Shown: positions 8,314-18,207, counted from the first letter of the stretch. The stretch is DNA of 64,000 bases from UBA1227 sp045599345 (GCA_045599345.1 JAZRVV010000036.1:30586-94585); one strand, 5' to 3'. Notes: generated by a model from the letters alone, not told the origin. A program made the numbers and translations.

Positions 8314-11300
8314 ATGATTTTAAAAGCACTCGAAATGCAAGGATTCAAGTCCTTCCCAGACAAAACTGTTCTCAGTTTTGATAAGGGAATGACAGCCGTT
8401 GTTGGACCAAATGGTTCTGGTAAGAGTAATATCTCTGACGCGGTTCGTTGGGTTCTTGGCGAGCAATCAACAAAGAACCTTCGTGGTTCAAAAATGGAGG
8501 ATGTCATCTTCGGCGGAACGAGCATTAGAAAGGCTCTTGGTTACGCCGAGGTTACTTTGCGTCTTGATAACAAGGATAGAAGTCTCAACAATGACAATGA
8601 TGAGGTTGCAATCACAAGACGTTACTTCCGCTCAGGCGAAAGTGAATATAGAATCAACGATCAGACTGTACGCCTTCGTGATGTAAACGAACTCTTCATG
8701 GATACAGGTCTTGGCCGTGATGGTTATTCCATTGTTAGCCAGGGTAAGGTTGCTGACATGGTATCAGCAAAATCAAAAGAGCGCAGGGATATGCTTGAGG
8801 AAGCAGCAGGCATCTCTCACTTTAGGTATAGAAGGACAGACGCTATGCGTCGTCTTGATCAGACCGAGGAGAACTTGATTCGTCTTCGTGATATTCTCAC
8901 AGAACTCGAGAGCCGTGTTGGCCCACTTAAGGTTCAGAGCGAAAAGGCGGAGAAGTTCCTGGTTCTTGCCGATGAGAAAAAGACACTTGAGATTAGTCTT
9001 TGGCTCTATACAATTGACACATTGAAGGATCGCCTTCGTGATCAGGAGCACAAGATTGAGCTCTCTGATTCTCAATACAAGGCTGCAATTGAGGAACTTG
9101 AATCAATCGAGAAAAAGACAGACGAGATACTTGAGCGCTCACAGGAAATCACTTGTGAGATTGAAAATATCCGTGCATCAATGTCTGGCGCAGAGGAGCA
9201 AATTGGTGAGATAAACGCCAAGATTGCTGTTAATGAAAACTCTATCGAGCACAACAACCAGTCAATTGAACGTATCCAAAAGGATATGGAAGAAGCAACT
9301 GGCGAACGTGCCGAAACAGAAAACAAGATAAAAGAGACAGAGGAAAAGATTGCCGAACTTGAAGGACAAATGAAAGAAAAGCAAGAGGCAATGGCTGCTT
9401 TGACAATCGATACAGAGAGTCTTACAAAAGCAGATGATGAAAACTCTGATAAGACAATCGAACTTTCAAAAGAACTTACTGAGCTTTCAGAGAAAATTGC
9501 TGATGCTCGTGTTCGCAAGGCAGAGGCGCTTTCTGGTAAAGAAGAAATCATCACTCGTAACGAGAACGTTGATGAGAACCGTGCCGAGCGTCAAAAGGTA
9601 ATCGATAACTTCAAGAAGGAGCAGGAGTCTGCAAAGAAGGAACTCGATGATTGCCTTGATACAATCACAAGCGTTACAAACTCAATAGATGGATATAAAC
9701 TTCGCGCAACAAAGCGTCAAGAGAAGTATGACTCACAAAAGGATGAGGTTGAGGCAAAGCGTCTTGAGGTTCAGTCCCGCGAAGAAAAGATTATTATGCT
9801 CGAGGAACTCGAGAAAAACATGGAAGGATATTCTGGAAGTGTTAAGGCTGTCATCAAGGAATCAAAGGGTGGCAAACTTCCTGGCATCCATGGTCCACTC
9901 TCCCAGATAATCAGTGTTAAGGATAAGTACTCAACTGCCATTGAAACCGCACTTGGGGCAGCAATTCAGCACGTTGTTGTAAACAATGAGTCTGATGCGA
10001 AGGCTGCAATCAAGTACTTAAAGGAGCACAAGGCAGGTCGTGCTACATTCCTTCCAATTTCAACTATCAAGTCAAAGCCTCTTGATGAGAAGGGTCTTGA
10101 TGATTGCTATGGATACATTGATATTGCAAGCAATCTTGTATCAGCAGATAAAAAGTACGATGAGATTATCAAGGCTCAACTTTGCAGAACAGTTGTAACA
10201 GAGGACCTTGATAGCGCAATCTCTATCGGCAAGAAATATAAGAACCGTTTCAAGATAGTAACTCTTGATGGTCAGGTAATTAATGCCGGTGGTTCAATGA
10301 CCGGTGGTTCCAAGGTTCAGAATGCTGGTATCCTGGCCCGCTCCGGTAACATCGATCAGCTTAGAGCTGAGCTCTTAAAGCAAAAGGATGTGCTCGCTGG
10401 TCTTGAGGATGCATTCAAGACGACGACAGAGGAACTTGCAAGAGCAAGGGCAGAACTTGAAGCATCAGAGGCAGACCTTATTACTGCAAACGAAGAAAAG
10501 GTTCGTGCAGAGAGTGCACTCAAACTTGTTGAAGGTCAACTTCAAGGTGTTATGGATGCAATCCGCGACCTTGATGAGGAGCAGGCAAACGCTCAGCTCC
10601 GTATAGATGAATTTGACAAGATTATCAAGGCTTCTGAAAAGGAAGAGAATGAACTTGTTGCAAAATCTAAGGATGTCGAAGACAAGATTGCAGAACTCAC
10701 TGGTAGCAAAGAGGACCTCCGTCAAAAGCGTGAGGAAGCTGCCGAGAAGTCCAAGGCTCTTGAAATGGAAGAGATGGCTCTTTCAAAGGATATCCAGGCA
10801 AATCGCGATATAATCGAGAACCTTCAAAAGGCAACTGAGAGTTCAACAAGCAAAGAGGATTCTTTGAAGGCTGAAATCAAAGTATTCGAAGACCTCAATG
10901 AATCCGCACTCAAGGAAATTGAGGAACTCAAAGTTCAAGTTCAAGAGATTAAGGATGGCAACATCGCCTCTGAACAAAAGATTGAAGAGCTCACAGAGGA
11001 GCGTCAAAAGGCAGAGGCTGATTCAGGTAGCCTTCGCCAACTTGAGCGTGACAAGACAAATGAGCGCGAGCGCCTTTCATCTGATCTTGCTCGTCTTTCA
11101 GAGCAGAAAGCGAATATGCTTCGCGAGTATGAGGAAACAGAGAACAAGCTTTATGAGGAGTATCAACTTACAAGACGTGAAGCATCCGAAATCTCTGATC
11201 CAGCTGAGGATCCAAAGCAGGCCAAGGTTGACCTTGCAGAAGTTAAGAACAAGATTAAGGCACTTGGTTCTGTTAACGTCGGTGCAATAGAAGAATACAA

Positions 11301-11883
11301 AGAAGTATCTGAGCGCTATGAATTCATGAGCACTCAGGTATCAGATATAGAAGTATCCAAGGCAGAACTTATCAAACTTATTGAGGAACTCACTTCAAAT
11401 ATGGCTCTTCAATTTAGAGAGCAGTTCGCAAGAATCAACAAAGCTTTTGGCGAGACATTCGTCGAGCTCTTTGATGGTGGTAAAGCAGAACTTCTCTTGG
11501 AGGATGAGCTCGATGTACTTGAGTCACCAATTGAGATTAAGGTTCAGCCACCTGGCAAGAACGTTCAAAACATCGACCTCTTGTCCGGCGGTGAGAAGGG
11601 CCTTTCAGCAATTGCTCTTCTCTTTGCGATACTCAAGGTAACTCCAGCGCCATTCTGCATTTTCGATGAGGTCGAGGCAGCGCTTGATGATATCAATGTA
11701 ACTCGTTATGCTCAATACGTTCGTCGTATGACAAGCAATACGCAATTTATTCTCATCACTCACCGCCGCGGCACAATGGAGGAATCAGATATCCTCTATG
11801 GTGTAACAATGCAAGAGGAGGGCGTATCAAAACTCCTTGAACTTAAAACTGCAGAAATGGCTAAGAAACTTGGCCTTAACTAA
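8314..11883 (+). CDS. smc: Chromosome segregation ATPase SMC
   Basis: 1189-residue SMC, the ATPase of the bacterial condensin that with ScpA and ScpB folds and separates sister chromosomes. The Walker A motif GPNGSGKSNISDA is at about residue 31, the ABC signature LLSGGEKGLSA near 1089, and Walker B (CIFDEVEAALDD) near 1113. Two long coiled-coil arms rich in E, K, A and L flank a hinge at about residues 505-665 with glycine-rich turns (GGSMTGGSK). Length is usual. scpA and scpB are not in the window. The coding DNA uses a narrow codon set (GAG, AAG, CTT), suggesting good expression. Confidence 0.98.
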   Translation: MILKALEMQGFKSFPDKTVLSFDKGMTAVVGPNGSGKSNISDAVRWVLGEQSTKNLRGSKMEDVIFGGTSIRKALGYAEVTLRLDNKDRSLNNDNDEVAITRRYFRSGESEYRINDQTVRLRDVNELFMDTGLGRDGYSIVSQGKVADMVSAKSKERRDMLEEAAGISHFRYRRTDAMRRLDQTEENLIRLRDILTELESRVGPLKVQSEKAEKFLVLADEKKTLEISLWLYTIDTLKDRLRDQEHKIELSDSQYKAAIEELESIEKKTDEILERSQEITCEIENIRASMSGAEEQIGEINAKIAVNENSIEHNNQSIERIQKDMEEATGERAETENKIKETEEKIAELEGQMKEKQEAMAALTIDTESLTKADDENSDKTIELSKELTELSEKIADARVRKAEALSGKEEIITRNENVDENRAERQKVIDNFKKEQESAKKELDDCLDTITSVTNSIDGYKLRATKRQEKYDSQKDEVEAKRLEVQSREEKIIMLEELEKNMEGYSGSVKAVIKESKGGKLPGIHGPLSQIISVKDKYSTAIETALGAAIQHVVVNNESDAKAAIKYLKEHKAGRATFLPISTIKSKPLDEKGLDDCYGYIDIASNLVSADKKYDEIIKAQLCRTVVTEDLDSAISIGKKYKNRFKIVTLDGQVINAGGSMTGGSKVQNAGILARSGNIDQLRAELLKQKDVLAGLEDAFKTTTEELARARAELEASEADLITANEEKVRAESALKLVEGQLQGVMDAIRDLDEEQANAQLRIDEFDKIIKASEKEENELVAKSKDVEDKIAELTGSKEDLRQKREEAAEKSKALEMEEMALSKDIQANRDIIENLQKATESSTSKEDSLKAEIKVFEDLNESALKEIEELKVQVQEIKDGNIASEQKIEELTEERQKAEADSGSLRQLERDKTNERERLSSDLARLSEQKANMLREYEETENKLYEEYQLTRREASEISDPAEDPKQAKVDLAEVKNKIKALGSVNVGAIEEYKEVSERYEFMSTQVSDIEVSKAELIKLIEELTSNMALQFREQFARINKAFGETFVELFDGGKAELLLEDELDVLESPIEIKVQPPGKNVQNIDLLSGGEKGLSAIALLFAILKVTPAPFCIFDEVEAALDDINVTRYAQYVRRMTSNTQFILITHRRGTMEESDILYGVTMQEEGVSKLLELKTAEMAKKLGLN

Positions 11884-11897
11884 AAGGAGAATCCTTT

Positions 11898-13256
11898 ATG
11901 GGACTTTTTAACAGAAAGATAAACAAGGGCCTTACCAAGACTCGAGATAAATTCTCAAGCAACATTGATAACGTCCTTGATGCTTTTGATGAAATAGGCG
12001 ATGAACTCTATGATGAACTTACAGAAGTTTTAATCATGGGCGACGTTGGTGTATCTACTTCAGCATTTATCGTTGATGAAGTAAAAGACCGTGTTGGTAA
12101 AAAGGGTATCAAACATCCAACAGAGGTTCGTACTGTTATCAAAGAAGTAGTTGCCGATATGCTTGGCGAAGATCAGACAATCGACTTCGTTACAACACCT
12201 GCCATCATCCTTGTTGTTGGCGTAAACGGTGTAGGTAAGACAACTACAATCGGCAAGATGGCTCACTATTTCAAAGAGCAGGACAAGAAAGTAATCTTGG
12301 GCGCAGCCGACACATTCCGTGCAGCTGCAATTGATCAGCTTGAGGTATGGGCTGAGCGTGCTGGCGTTGAAATTGTAAAGCACAAAGAAGGTGCAGACCC
12401 AGCAGCAGTTGTATTTGATACTATTAGTGCGGGCATCAACAGAAACGCCGATGTAATCATCATTGATACAGCCGGTCGTCTTCACAACAAAAAACATTTG
12501 ATGGATGAGCTCAACAAGATTTTTAGAGTAATCGATCGTGAACTCCCATACTCTGACCGTGAAATCTTCTTGGTGCTTGATGCTACAACAGGTCAAAATG
12601 CTGTAAGTCAGGCCAAGGAATTTATGGGTGTAACAGAAGTATCTGGTATCGTACTCACAAAGCTTGATGGTACCGCTCGCGGTGGTGTCGTTCTCTCAAT
12701 TACTAACGACCTCAAACTCCCAGTTAAATTCATCGGCGTTGGTGAAGGTCTTGATGACCTCCAACCATTCTCCGCCGAGACATTTGCAGCGTCCCTCTTT
12801 GATGTTGAGGCACCAGAGGACGCTTCAAACTATGAACCTATCATCACGGTCAACGAGGAACGCCTCGCTCGCGACAAAGCAGAAGCTGCCGCTCGTGAGG
12901 TCGCTCGCCAACAGGAGGAAGCTGCTGAGAAAGCAAGGTTAGAAGCCGAAGTCGCAGCATCAACTGAAGAAATCATTGAGAAACCTGAGATAGAGGAAGA
13001 ACCAATCGAGGAACCAGTCGAGGAACCAATCGAGGAACCAATCGAAGAACCAGTCGAGGAACCAATTGAGGAAGCAATTGAAGAACCAGTCGAGGAAGAA
13101 CCTCTAGTTGAGGAACCAACAGAAGAGGAAGAACTCCCAGAGGAACCAATCGAGGAAATCGTAGAAGAATCTATAGAAGAAATCGCAGAGGAACCAAAGA
13201 AAAAGAAGGGCTTCTTCAGCGGACTCTTTAGTAGCTCAGGAGAGTATGAAGGATGA
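11898..13256 (+). CDS. ftsY: Signal recognition particle receptor FtsY with acidic C-terminal tail
   Basis: 452-residue FtsY, the SRP receptor GTPase that docks ribosome-SRP complexes at the membrane. The N domain starts almost at once after a short amphipathic MGLFNRKINKGL. The G domain shows GVNGVGKTTT (near residue 108), ADTFRAAAIDQ, DTAGR and TKLDG. The family part ends near residue 310. After that comes an unusual tail: an Ala/Glu helix, then a Glu-Pro-rich region with EEPIEEPV-type repeats (about 355-433) and finally the basic-hydrophobic motif KKKKGFFSGLFSSS. Acidic domains in FtsY are normally N-terminal. The stop overlaps rdgB by 4 nt. Function of the core is certain, role of the tail is not. 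Confidence 0.96.
   Translation: MGLFNRKINKGLTKTRDKFSSNIDNVLDAFDEIGDELYDELTEVLIMGDVGVSTSAFIVDEVKDRVGKKGIKHPTEVRTVIKEVVADMLGEDQTIDFVTTPAIILVVGVNGVGKTTTIGKMAHYFKEQDKKVILGAADTFRAAAIDQLEVWAERAGVEIVKHKEGADPAAVVFDTISAGINRNADVIIIDTAGRLHNKKHLMDELNKIFRVIDRELPYSDREIFLVLDATTGQNAVSQAKEFMGVTEVSGIVLTKLDGTARGGVVLSITNDLKLPVKFIGVGEGLDDLQPFSAETFAASLFDVEAPEDASNYEPIITVNEERLARDKAEAAAREVARQQEEAAEKARLEAEVAASTEEIIEKPEIEEEPIEEPVEEPIEEPIEEPVEEPIEEAIEEPVEEEPLVEEPTEEEELPEEPIEEIVEESIEEIAEEPKKKKGFFSGLFSSSGEYEG
12996..13091 (+). repeat. Eight tandem 12-nt repeats within ftsY
   Basis: Eight in-frame copies of a 12-nt unit close to GAGGAACCAATC, each encoding EEPI or EEPV (one copy EEAI). Third-position changes separate the copies, so the array is not fresh. 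Further degenerate units extend to about 13195. Copy number may vary between strains by slippage. Confidence 0.9.
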
Positions 13257-13897
13257 TTTTTTTAATAGCAACATCCAACAAGGACAAGATGATTGAGTTT
13301 TCAAGGATTCTTGGACCTCTTGGAATAGAAATAAAAATGCCTCATGAACTTGGCCTTGAGTTGCCAGAAGTTGATGAGACAGGTACTACATTTAAAGAAA
13401 ACGCAATGCTTAAGGCAGAGGCAGGCGCAGCATTTTCTGGTTTGCCAACACTTGCCGACGATTCTGGCATCTGTGTGGATGCATTGGGTGGCGCACCTGG
13501 AATTTTCTCCGCACGTTATAGCGGAGATGAAGCAGGTGCAAAAATCGACAAGAACAAGGCAAACAACGAAAAGTTGCTGCGTGAACTTGAAGGCGTTCCA
13601 ATGGAGGAGCGTACAGCGCACTATACTTGCGCTATTGCCTGTGTGATGCCAGATGGTAGGAAGTATCTCGCTGAGGGCTACTGCTATGGACACATCGGTT
13701 TTGAGGAGAGGGGCACCAATGGATTTGGTTATGATCCTCTTGTGCTTATTAATGTGGAGGCAGCAGCAACAGAGGGTGCAGAGCCTGGAACATTGACAGT
13801 AGGCGAGATTGACCCTGATGTAAAAGATTCATTTAGCCACAGAAGCAGAGCGCTTCATAAGATGTGCGATATATTGAACGAGGTTTTGTATGACTAG
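13253..13897 (+). CDS. rdgB: XTP/dITP diphosphatase (non-canonical purine NTP pyrophosphatase, RdgB/HAM1)
   Basis: 214-residue house-cleaning enzyme that hydrolyses XTP, ITP and dITP to monophosphates, keeping deaminated purines out of nucleic acids. Motifs: LIATSNKDKMIEFSRIL at the N-terminus (TSNKDK substrate loop), LADDSGICVDALGGAPG near residue 65, NGFGYDPL near 155, and SHRSRAL near 192. The start overlaps ftsY by 4 nt and the end overlaps yhbY by 8 nt. Confidence 0.97.
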   Translation: MIFLIATSNKDKMIEFSRILGPLGIEIKMPHELGLELPEVDETGTTFKENAMLKAEAGAAFSGLPTLADDSGICVDALGGAPGIFSARYSGDEAGAKIDKNKANNEKLLRELEGVPMEERTAHYTCAIACVMPDGRKYLAEGYCYGHIGFEERGTNGFGYDPLVLINVEAAATEGAEPGTLTVGEIDPDVKDSFSHRSRALHKMCDILNEVLYD

Positions 13898-14264
13898 TAA
13901 AGAAAGAGCAAAATTTAGAGCAGAGGCTCACAATTTAACACCTGCATTCCAGATTGGTAAGTACGGTGTAACAGAGCCAGTAGTAGCTCAGACAGAAGAA
14001 GTACTTGATGCCAAAGAACTTATCAAGGTTAAGGTACTCCTTGAATCATGCCCAGAAACACCACGTGAGGTTGCTGATAAGCTCAGCGCTAAAACAGGCG
14101 CTGACGTAATCGGTGTTATCGGTGGCGTTATTATACTTTATCGCTATAGCGAACCACTCCATGAGAAAGCAATTAAGAAGGCAGCAAACATCAAGAAAGC
14201 AAAAAAGGACGCTGCAAAGAATAATTACGGTGGAAGGTACGATAAGGACAAATGGAAAAAATAG
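13890..14264 (+). CDS. yhbY: YhbY family RNA-binding protein (CRM domain)
   Basis: 124-residue protein with a CRM domain, seen in ribosome assembly factors such as YhbY/YqeI. The motif FQIGKYGVTEPVVAQ near residue 20 matches the GxxG-type loop of the family. The last 30 residues are a basic Lys/Ala-rich tail. It likely associates with pre-50S particles. It sits in the conserved Firmicutes string yhbY-nadD-yqeK-rsfS. Confidence 0.93.
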   Translation: MTSKERAKFRAEAHNLTPAFQIGKYGVTEPVVAQTEEVLDAKELIKVKVLLESCPETPREVADKLSAKTGADVIGVIGGVIILYRYSEPLHEKAIKKAANIKKAKKDAAKNNYGGRYDKDKWKK

Positions 14265-14860
14265 GCATTTTTGGTGGAACTTATAATCCTCCACATGTTG
14301 GACATCTTAATATTGTTTCAAAGTTTGTGGCGGAATACGAGCTCGACCGTGTGCTGATTATTCCTACTTTCGTTCCGCCGCACAAGGTTACCCCTGACCT
14401 TGTGCCAGCAAAGGACAGGATGGAGATGTGCCGTCGTACATTCTCCGATCTAATTTTTGAAGTAAGTGATATTGAAATTGAGCGTCAAGGCAAGAGTTAT
14501 ACCTATGATACTTTGATTGAGCTCAAAGGACTTTATAAAAAAGCGCAGTTTTATTTCCTTTGTGGTGACGATATGCTGTTGTCACTTCATACATGGCACA
14601 AGCCGAAAGGAATCCTCGATTATTGCACAATTGTCTCAACTGTAAGAAGTGATGACTTAAAGCTTGAGGATTTGGAGGTTTATGCAAAGGAACATTTCCC
14701 TGCAGAGTTTTTAGAGGGCAAGATTCAGTTTATGCCAATTGAGCCTTTGGAACTCTCTTCAACAGAGATTCGCGAAAAGCGCAAGAATGGTGAATCTGTT
14801 GAAGGCCTTGTGACACCAGAAACACTTGAATATATTGAGTCAGGGGGACTTTATTTATGA
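14252..14860 (+). CDS. nadD: Nicotinate-mononucleotide adenylyltransferase
   Basis: 202-residue NadD, which joins nicotinate mononucleotide and ATP to give deamido-NAD in NAD synthesis. The nucleotidyltransferase motif GIFGGTYNPPHVGHL is at residues 5-19 (HxGH metal/ATP site), and the C-terminal SSTEIREKRKNGESV matches the ISSTxIR motif. It overlaps yhbY by 13 nt and yqeK by 4 nt, so it is translated as part of the operon. Confidence 0.97.
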   Translation: MEKIGIFGGTYNPPHVGHLNIVSKFVAEYELDRVLIIPTFVPPHKVTPDLVPAKDRMEMCRRTFSDLIFEVSDIEIERQGKSYTYDTLIELKGLYKKAQFYFLCGDDMLLSLHTWHKPKGILDYCTIVSTVRSDDLKLEDLEVYAKEHFPAEFLEGKIQFMPIEPLELSSTEIREKRKNGESVEGLVTPETLEYIESGGLYL

Positions 14861-15429
14861 TGGAACGCAAGGATGAATTCGTTGAGGTTTTGAAAACAAA
14901 ACTCCAAGAGAAACGCTTTAAGCATTCGCTTAATGTCGCGGACGCAGCGCTAGAGCTTGCAAAGCGATATGGCGAAGACGAGGAGCGGGCATATATTTGT
15001 GGTCTACTTCATGATGTAGAGAAGAATTCCCCAGAGGATGAACAAAAGGGATACATGTTAAGGTTTGATGACATCCCAGAAGTGGTTGTTGCTACACCAA
15101 AACTATGGCATGCACCTGCCGGTGCCGCTTTTGTTCGTGATGAACTTGGAATCACTGACCCAGAGATGGTCTCAGCTATTAAATATCACACAACAGCAAA
15201 GGCTAATATGACTATGCTCGAAAAGATTATTTACATAGCTGACTTTATTTCAGATGAGCGTGACTATCCTGGGGTTGATGAAGTGCGAGAAGCCGCATTT
15301 CGTGATATAAATGAAGCCGTGCTTATCGGAACACGCTTTACGCTTGAGGATTTACTCAGACAAGGTCGAGTAATCAATCAGGATACAATAGATGCGTACA
15401 ATGAAGTATGCAAGTATTTTAATTATTAA
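14857..15429 (+). CDS. yqeK: YqeK-type HD-domain hydrolase (probable Ap4A hydrolase)
   Basis: 190-residue HD-domain protein. HSLNVADAA near residue 23 and CGLLHDVEKN near 48 supply the metal-binding His and Asp residues, and KYHTTAK near 109 the later His. YqeK proteins hydrolyse diadenosine tetraphosphate symmetrically to ADP; this role is from family knowledge. Its position between nadD and rsfS is conserved in Firmicutes. Start could be the first or second ATG (14857 or 14860). Confidence 0.93.
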   Translation: MMERKDEFVEVLKTKLQEKRFKHSLNVADAALELAKRYGEDEERAYICGLLHDVEKNSPEDEQKGYMLRFDDIPEVVVATPKLWHAPAGAAFVRDELGITDPEMVSAIKYHTTAKANMTMLEKIIYIADFISDERDYPGVDEVREAAFRDINEAVLIGTRFTLEDLLRQGRVINQDTIDAYNEVCKYFNY

Positions 15430-15442
15430 AGAGGCGCAACAA

Positions 15443-15775
15443 ATGACAGACAAAGTAAAACTCATAGTCGATGCACTCGACAGCAAAAAAGCAATTGATA
15501 TTAAAGTGTTAAAAATTGCTGATTTAACAGTCCTTACAGAGTACTTCGTTATTGCAAACGGTGGCTCTACAACACAGGTTAAATCTCTTGCAGAAGAAGT
15601 TGAGTTTAAACTTCAAGAGGCAAAAGAGGATGTAAAGCTTGAAGGTAAGGCACAGGATTGGCAACTTCTTGATGCCGGAGACGTTATAGTTCACATCTTT
15701 ACCCCTGATGCACGTGAACACTATAACCTTGAAAAGCTTTGGGCAGATGCGGAAGAAATTTCCATAGAGGAGTAA
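15443..15775 (+). CDS. rsfS: Ribosomal silencing factor RsfS
   Basis: 110-residue RsfS, which binds L14 on the 50S subunit and prevents joining with 30S when nutrients are scarce. The core is typical: LDSKKAIDIKVLKI, then YFVIANGGSTTQVKSLA and EGKAQDWQLLDAGDVIVHIF. The ATG at 15443 is preferred over one 51 nt upstream, because AAGAGG at 15429-15434 is correctly spaced and the extra residues are unlike the family. It is 5 nt upstream of leuS. Confidence 0.96.
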   Translation: MTDKVKLIVDALDSKKAIDIKVLKIADLTVLTEYFVIANGGSTTQVKSLAEEVEFKLQEAKEDVKLEGKAQDWQLLDAGDVIVHIFTPDAREHYNLEKLWADAEEISIEE

Positions 15776-15780
15776 GATAA

Positions 15781-18192
15781 ATGAAAGCGTATGATTTTAA
15801 AGAAGCCGAGTCAAAATGGCAGGCTAAATGGGAAGAAACTGGCGTGTTCCACGCAGAGGACGGCTCTCAAAAGCCAAAGTTTTATGGCCTTGTAGAATTC
15901 CCATATCCATCAGGTGCAGGTATGCACGTAGGTCATATCAAGGCTTATTCTGGCCTTGAGGTTGTATCAAGAAAACGCCGTATGCAGGGATACAATGTAT
16001 TGTTCCCAATCGGTTTTGATGCTTATGGCCTTCCAACAGAGAACTATGCAATCAAGACAGGTATCCACCCTCGTCAGGTTACCGACATGAACATTGAGCG
16101 TTTCTCAACACAGCTCAAAAAGGTCGGTTTCTCTTTCGACTGGAATCGAGTAATAGATACAACAGAAGAGGGATACTACAAGTGGACACAGTGGATTTTC
16201 CTCAAGATGTTTGAAAACGGTCTTGTTTTCCGTGACAAGGCTCTTGTAAACTATTGCCCATCTTGTAAAGTTGTTCTCTCAAACGAGGACTCACAGGGTG
16301 GCAAGTGTGACATATGCCACAGCGATATCGTTCAAAAGTCAAAGGACGTATGGTACCTTAGAATTACTCAGTATGCAGATAAGCTTCTTGAAGGTCTTGA
16401 GGAGGTTGACTACCTTCCAAACATTAAGCTTCAGCAGGTAAACTGGATTGGTAAATCAACTGGTGCTTTTGTAAACTTTGATGTTAAGGGTTCTGACAAT
16501 GAGCAACTTAGAATTTATACAACTCGTCCAGATACTCTCTATGGTGTAACATTCATGGTTATGGCTCCAGAGCATCCTATGATTGATAAGTATGCAGACA
16601 GAATCTCTAATATGGATGAGATCAAAGCATATCGTGCAGAGTGCGCAAAGAAGACAGAGTTTGTGCGTACACAGCTCGTAAAGGAAAAGACAGGTGTTAA
16701 GATTTCTGGTCTTTCTGGCATCAACCCTGTTGATGGCCGTGAAATCCCAATCTATGTGGCTGACTATGTAATGATGGGTTACGGCACAGGCGCTATCATG
16801 GCAGTTCCTGCTCATGATCAGCGTGACTATGACTTTGCCAAGAAGTTTGGTATTGATATTATTGAGGTTATCAAGGGTGGCGACATCTCAGTTGAGGCTT
16901 ACACAGGCGATGGAGAGATGGTTAACTCTGGTGAACTCAATGGTCTTACAAATAAGAAGGATTCTATTGAGAAGATGATTGCAGTTCTTGAGCAGAAGGG
17001 CTGCGGTGAAAAGGGCGTTCAGTACAAGATGAAGGACTGGGCATTCAACCGTCAGCGTTACTGGGGTGAACCAATCCCAATCGTTCACTGCCCAACTTGT
17101 GGCATGGTTGCTGTTCCTTATGAGGAGCTCCCACTTAAATTGCCTGTAGTAGAGCAGTTTGAGCCTGGTCAGGATGGTGAAAGTCCACTTGCCAAGATTG
17201 ATTCATACGTAAATTGCAAGTGTCCAAAGTGCGGTGGCGACGCTAAGCGTGAAACAGACACAATGCCACAGTGGGCAGGCTCTTCTTGGTATTATCTCCG
17301 CTATATTGATCCACAGAATAATGAGCGTTTTGCATCTATGGACAAGCTTAATTACTGGGGTCAGGTTGACTGGTATAACGGTGGTATGGAGCACGTTACA
17401 CGTCATATGATTTATTCACGTTTCTGGCATAGATTCCTCTATGACCTTGGCGAAGTTCCAACAAAGGAGCCATACGCCAAGCGTACAGCACAGGGCCTTA
17501 TCCTTGGTCCTGATGGAGACAAGATGTCAAAGTCAAAAGGTAATGTAATTGATCCACTTGATGTTGTTAACGAATATGGTGCAGACGTACTTCGTACCTA
17601 TGTACTCTTCATGGGAGACTATGAGAAGGCAGCTCCTTGGTCTGAGTCATCAGTTAAGGGTTGTAAGCGTTTCCTTGAAAGAGTATGGGCTCTTCAAGAT
17701 ATTCTTGTTCCAGGCGACTCTTTCTCAAGGGAACTTGAAGTTCCAATGAACAAGACAATCAAGAAAGTATCTGAGGATATCGAAAATATGAAGTACAACA
17801 CAGCAATCGCTGCTATGATGGCACTTCTTAATGATATCTATGACAATGGCAAGATTAACGTTGCTGAGTATAAAGCACTTCTTACAATCCTCAACCCATT
17901 TGCTCCTCATATTACAGAGGAAGCTTGGGAAGCACAAAACTTTGGTGGAATGCTTGCAAACGGCAGTTGGGTAGACTGGGATGAAGCAAAGTGTGTTGAC
18001 GATACAGTTGAAATCGTAGCTCAAGTTAACGGCAAAATCCGTGCAAAACTTATGGTTGCTACAACTGCTTCTAGTGATGAAGTTATTGCCCTTGCAAAGG
18101 CAGATGAAAAGGTAGCAGCAGAGGTAGAAGGCAAGACAATTGTCAAGGAACTCTATGTTCCAGGACGCCTTGTAAACATCGTAGTTAAATAA
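15781..18192 (+). CDS. leuS: Leucyl-tRNA synthetase
   Basis: 803-residue class Ia synthetase that charges tRNA-Leu. The HIGH-type motif (GMHVGHIKAY) is near residue 48 and KMSKSKGNV near 581. A zinc-binding knuckle CPSC...CDIC lies near residue 160, the CP1 editing domain spans about 220-415, and a second cysteine set (CPTCG...CKCPKCG) lies near 440-480. Length is typical of bacterial LeuRS. No T-box leader is present; the gene is reached from upstream. Confidence 0.98.
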   Translation: MKAYDFKEAESKWQAKWEETGVFHAEDGSQKPKFYGLVEFPYPSGAGMHVGHIKAYSGLEVVSRKRRMQGYNVLFPIGFDAYGLPTENYAIKTGIHPRQVTDMNIERFSTQLKKVGFSFDWNRVIDTTEEGYYKWTQWIFLKMFENGLVFRDKALVNYCPSCKVVLSNEDSQGGKCDICHSDIVQKSKDVWYLRITQYADKLLEGLEEVDYLPNIKLQQVNWIGKSTGAFVNFDVKGSDNEQLRIYTTRPDTLYGVTFMVMAPEHPMIDKYADRISNMDEIKAYRAECAKKTEFVRTQLVKEKTGVKISGLSGINPVDGREIPIYVADYVMMGYGTGAIMAVPAHDQRDYDFAKKFGIDIIEVIKGGDISVEAYTGDGEMVNSGELNGLTNKKDSIEKMIAVLEQKGCGEKGVQYKMKDWAFNRQRYWGEPIPIVHCPTCGMVAVPYEELPLKLPVVEQFEPGQDGESPLAKIDSYVNCKCPKCGGDAKRETDTMPQWAGSSWYYLRYIDPQNNERFASMDKLNYWGQVDWYNGGMEHVTRHMIYSRFWHRFLYDLGEVPTKEPYAKRTAQGLILGPDGDKMSKSKGNVIDPLDVVNEYGADVLRTYVLFMGDYEKAAPWSESSVKGCKRFLERVWALQDILVPGDSFSRELEVPMNKTIKKVSEDIENMKYNTAIAAMMALLNDIYDNGKINVAEYKALLTILNPFAPHITEEAWEAQNFGGMLANGSWVDWDEAKCVDDTVEIVAQVNGKIRAKLMVATTASSDEVIALAKADEKVAAEVEGKTIVKELYVPGRLVNIVVK

Positions 18193-18207
18193 TAAAGGTG
18201 AAACTTT

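Noticed and set aside
12060..12596. 178-residue open frame on the minus strand inside ftsY
   Set aside because: Antisense shadow of the GTPase domain, with no recognisable motif or translation signals.
12996..13195. Tandem repeats considered as a CRISPR-like or mobile repeat
   Set aside because: The units are contiguous 12-mers in frame with ftsY and encode EEP[IV]; there are no spacers.
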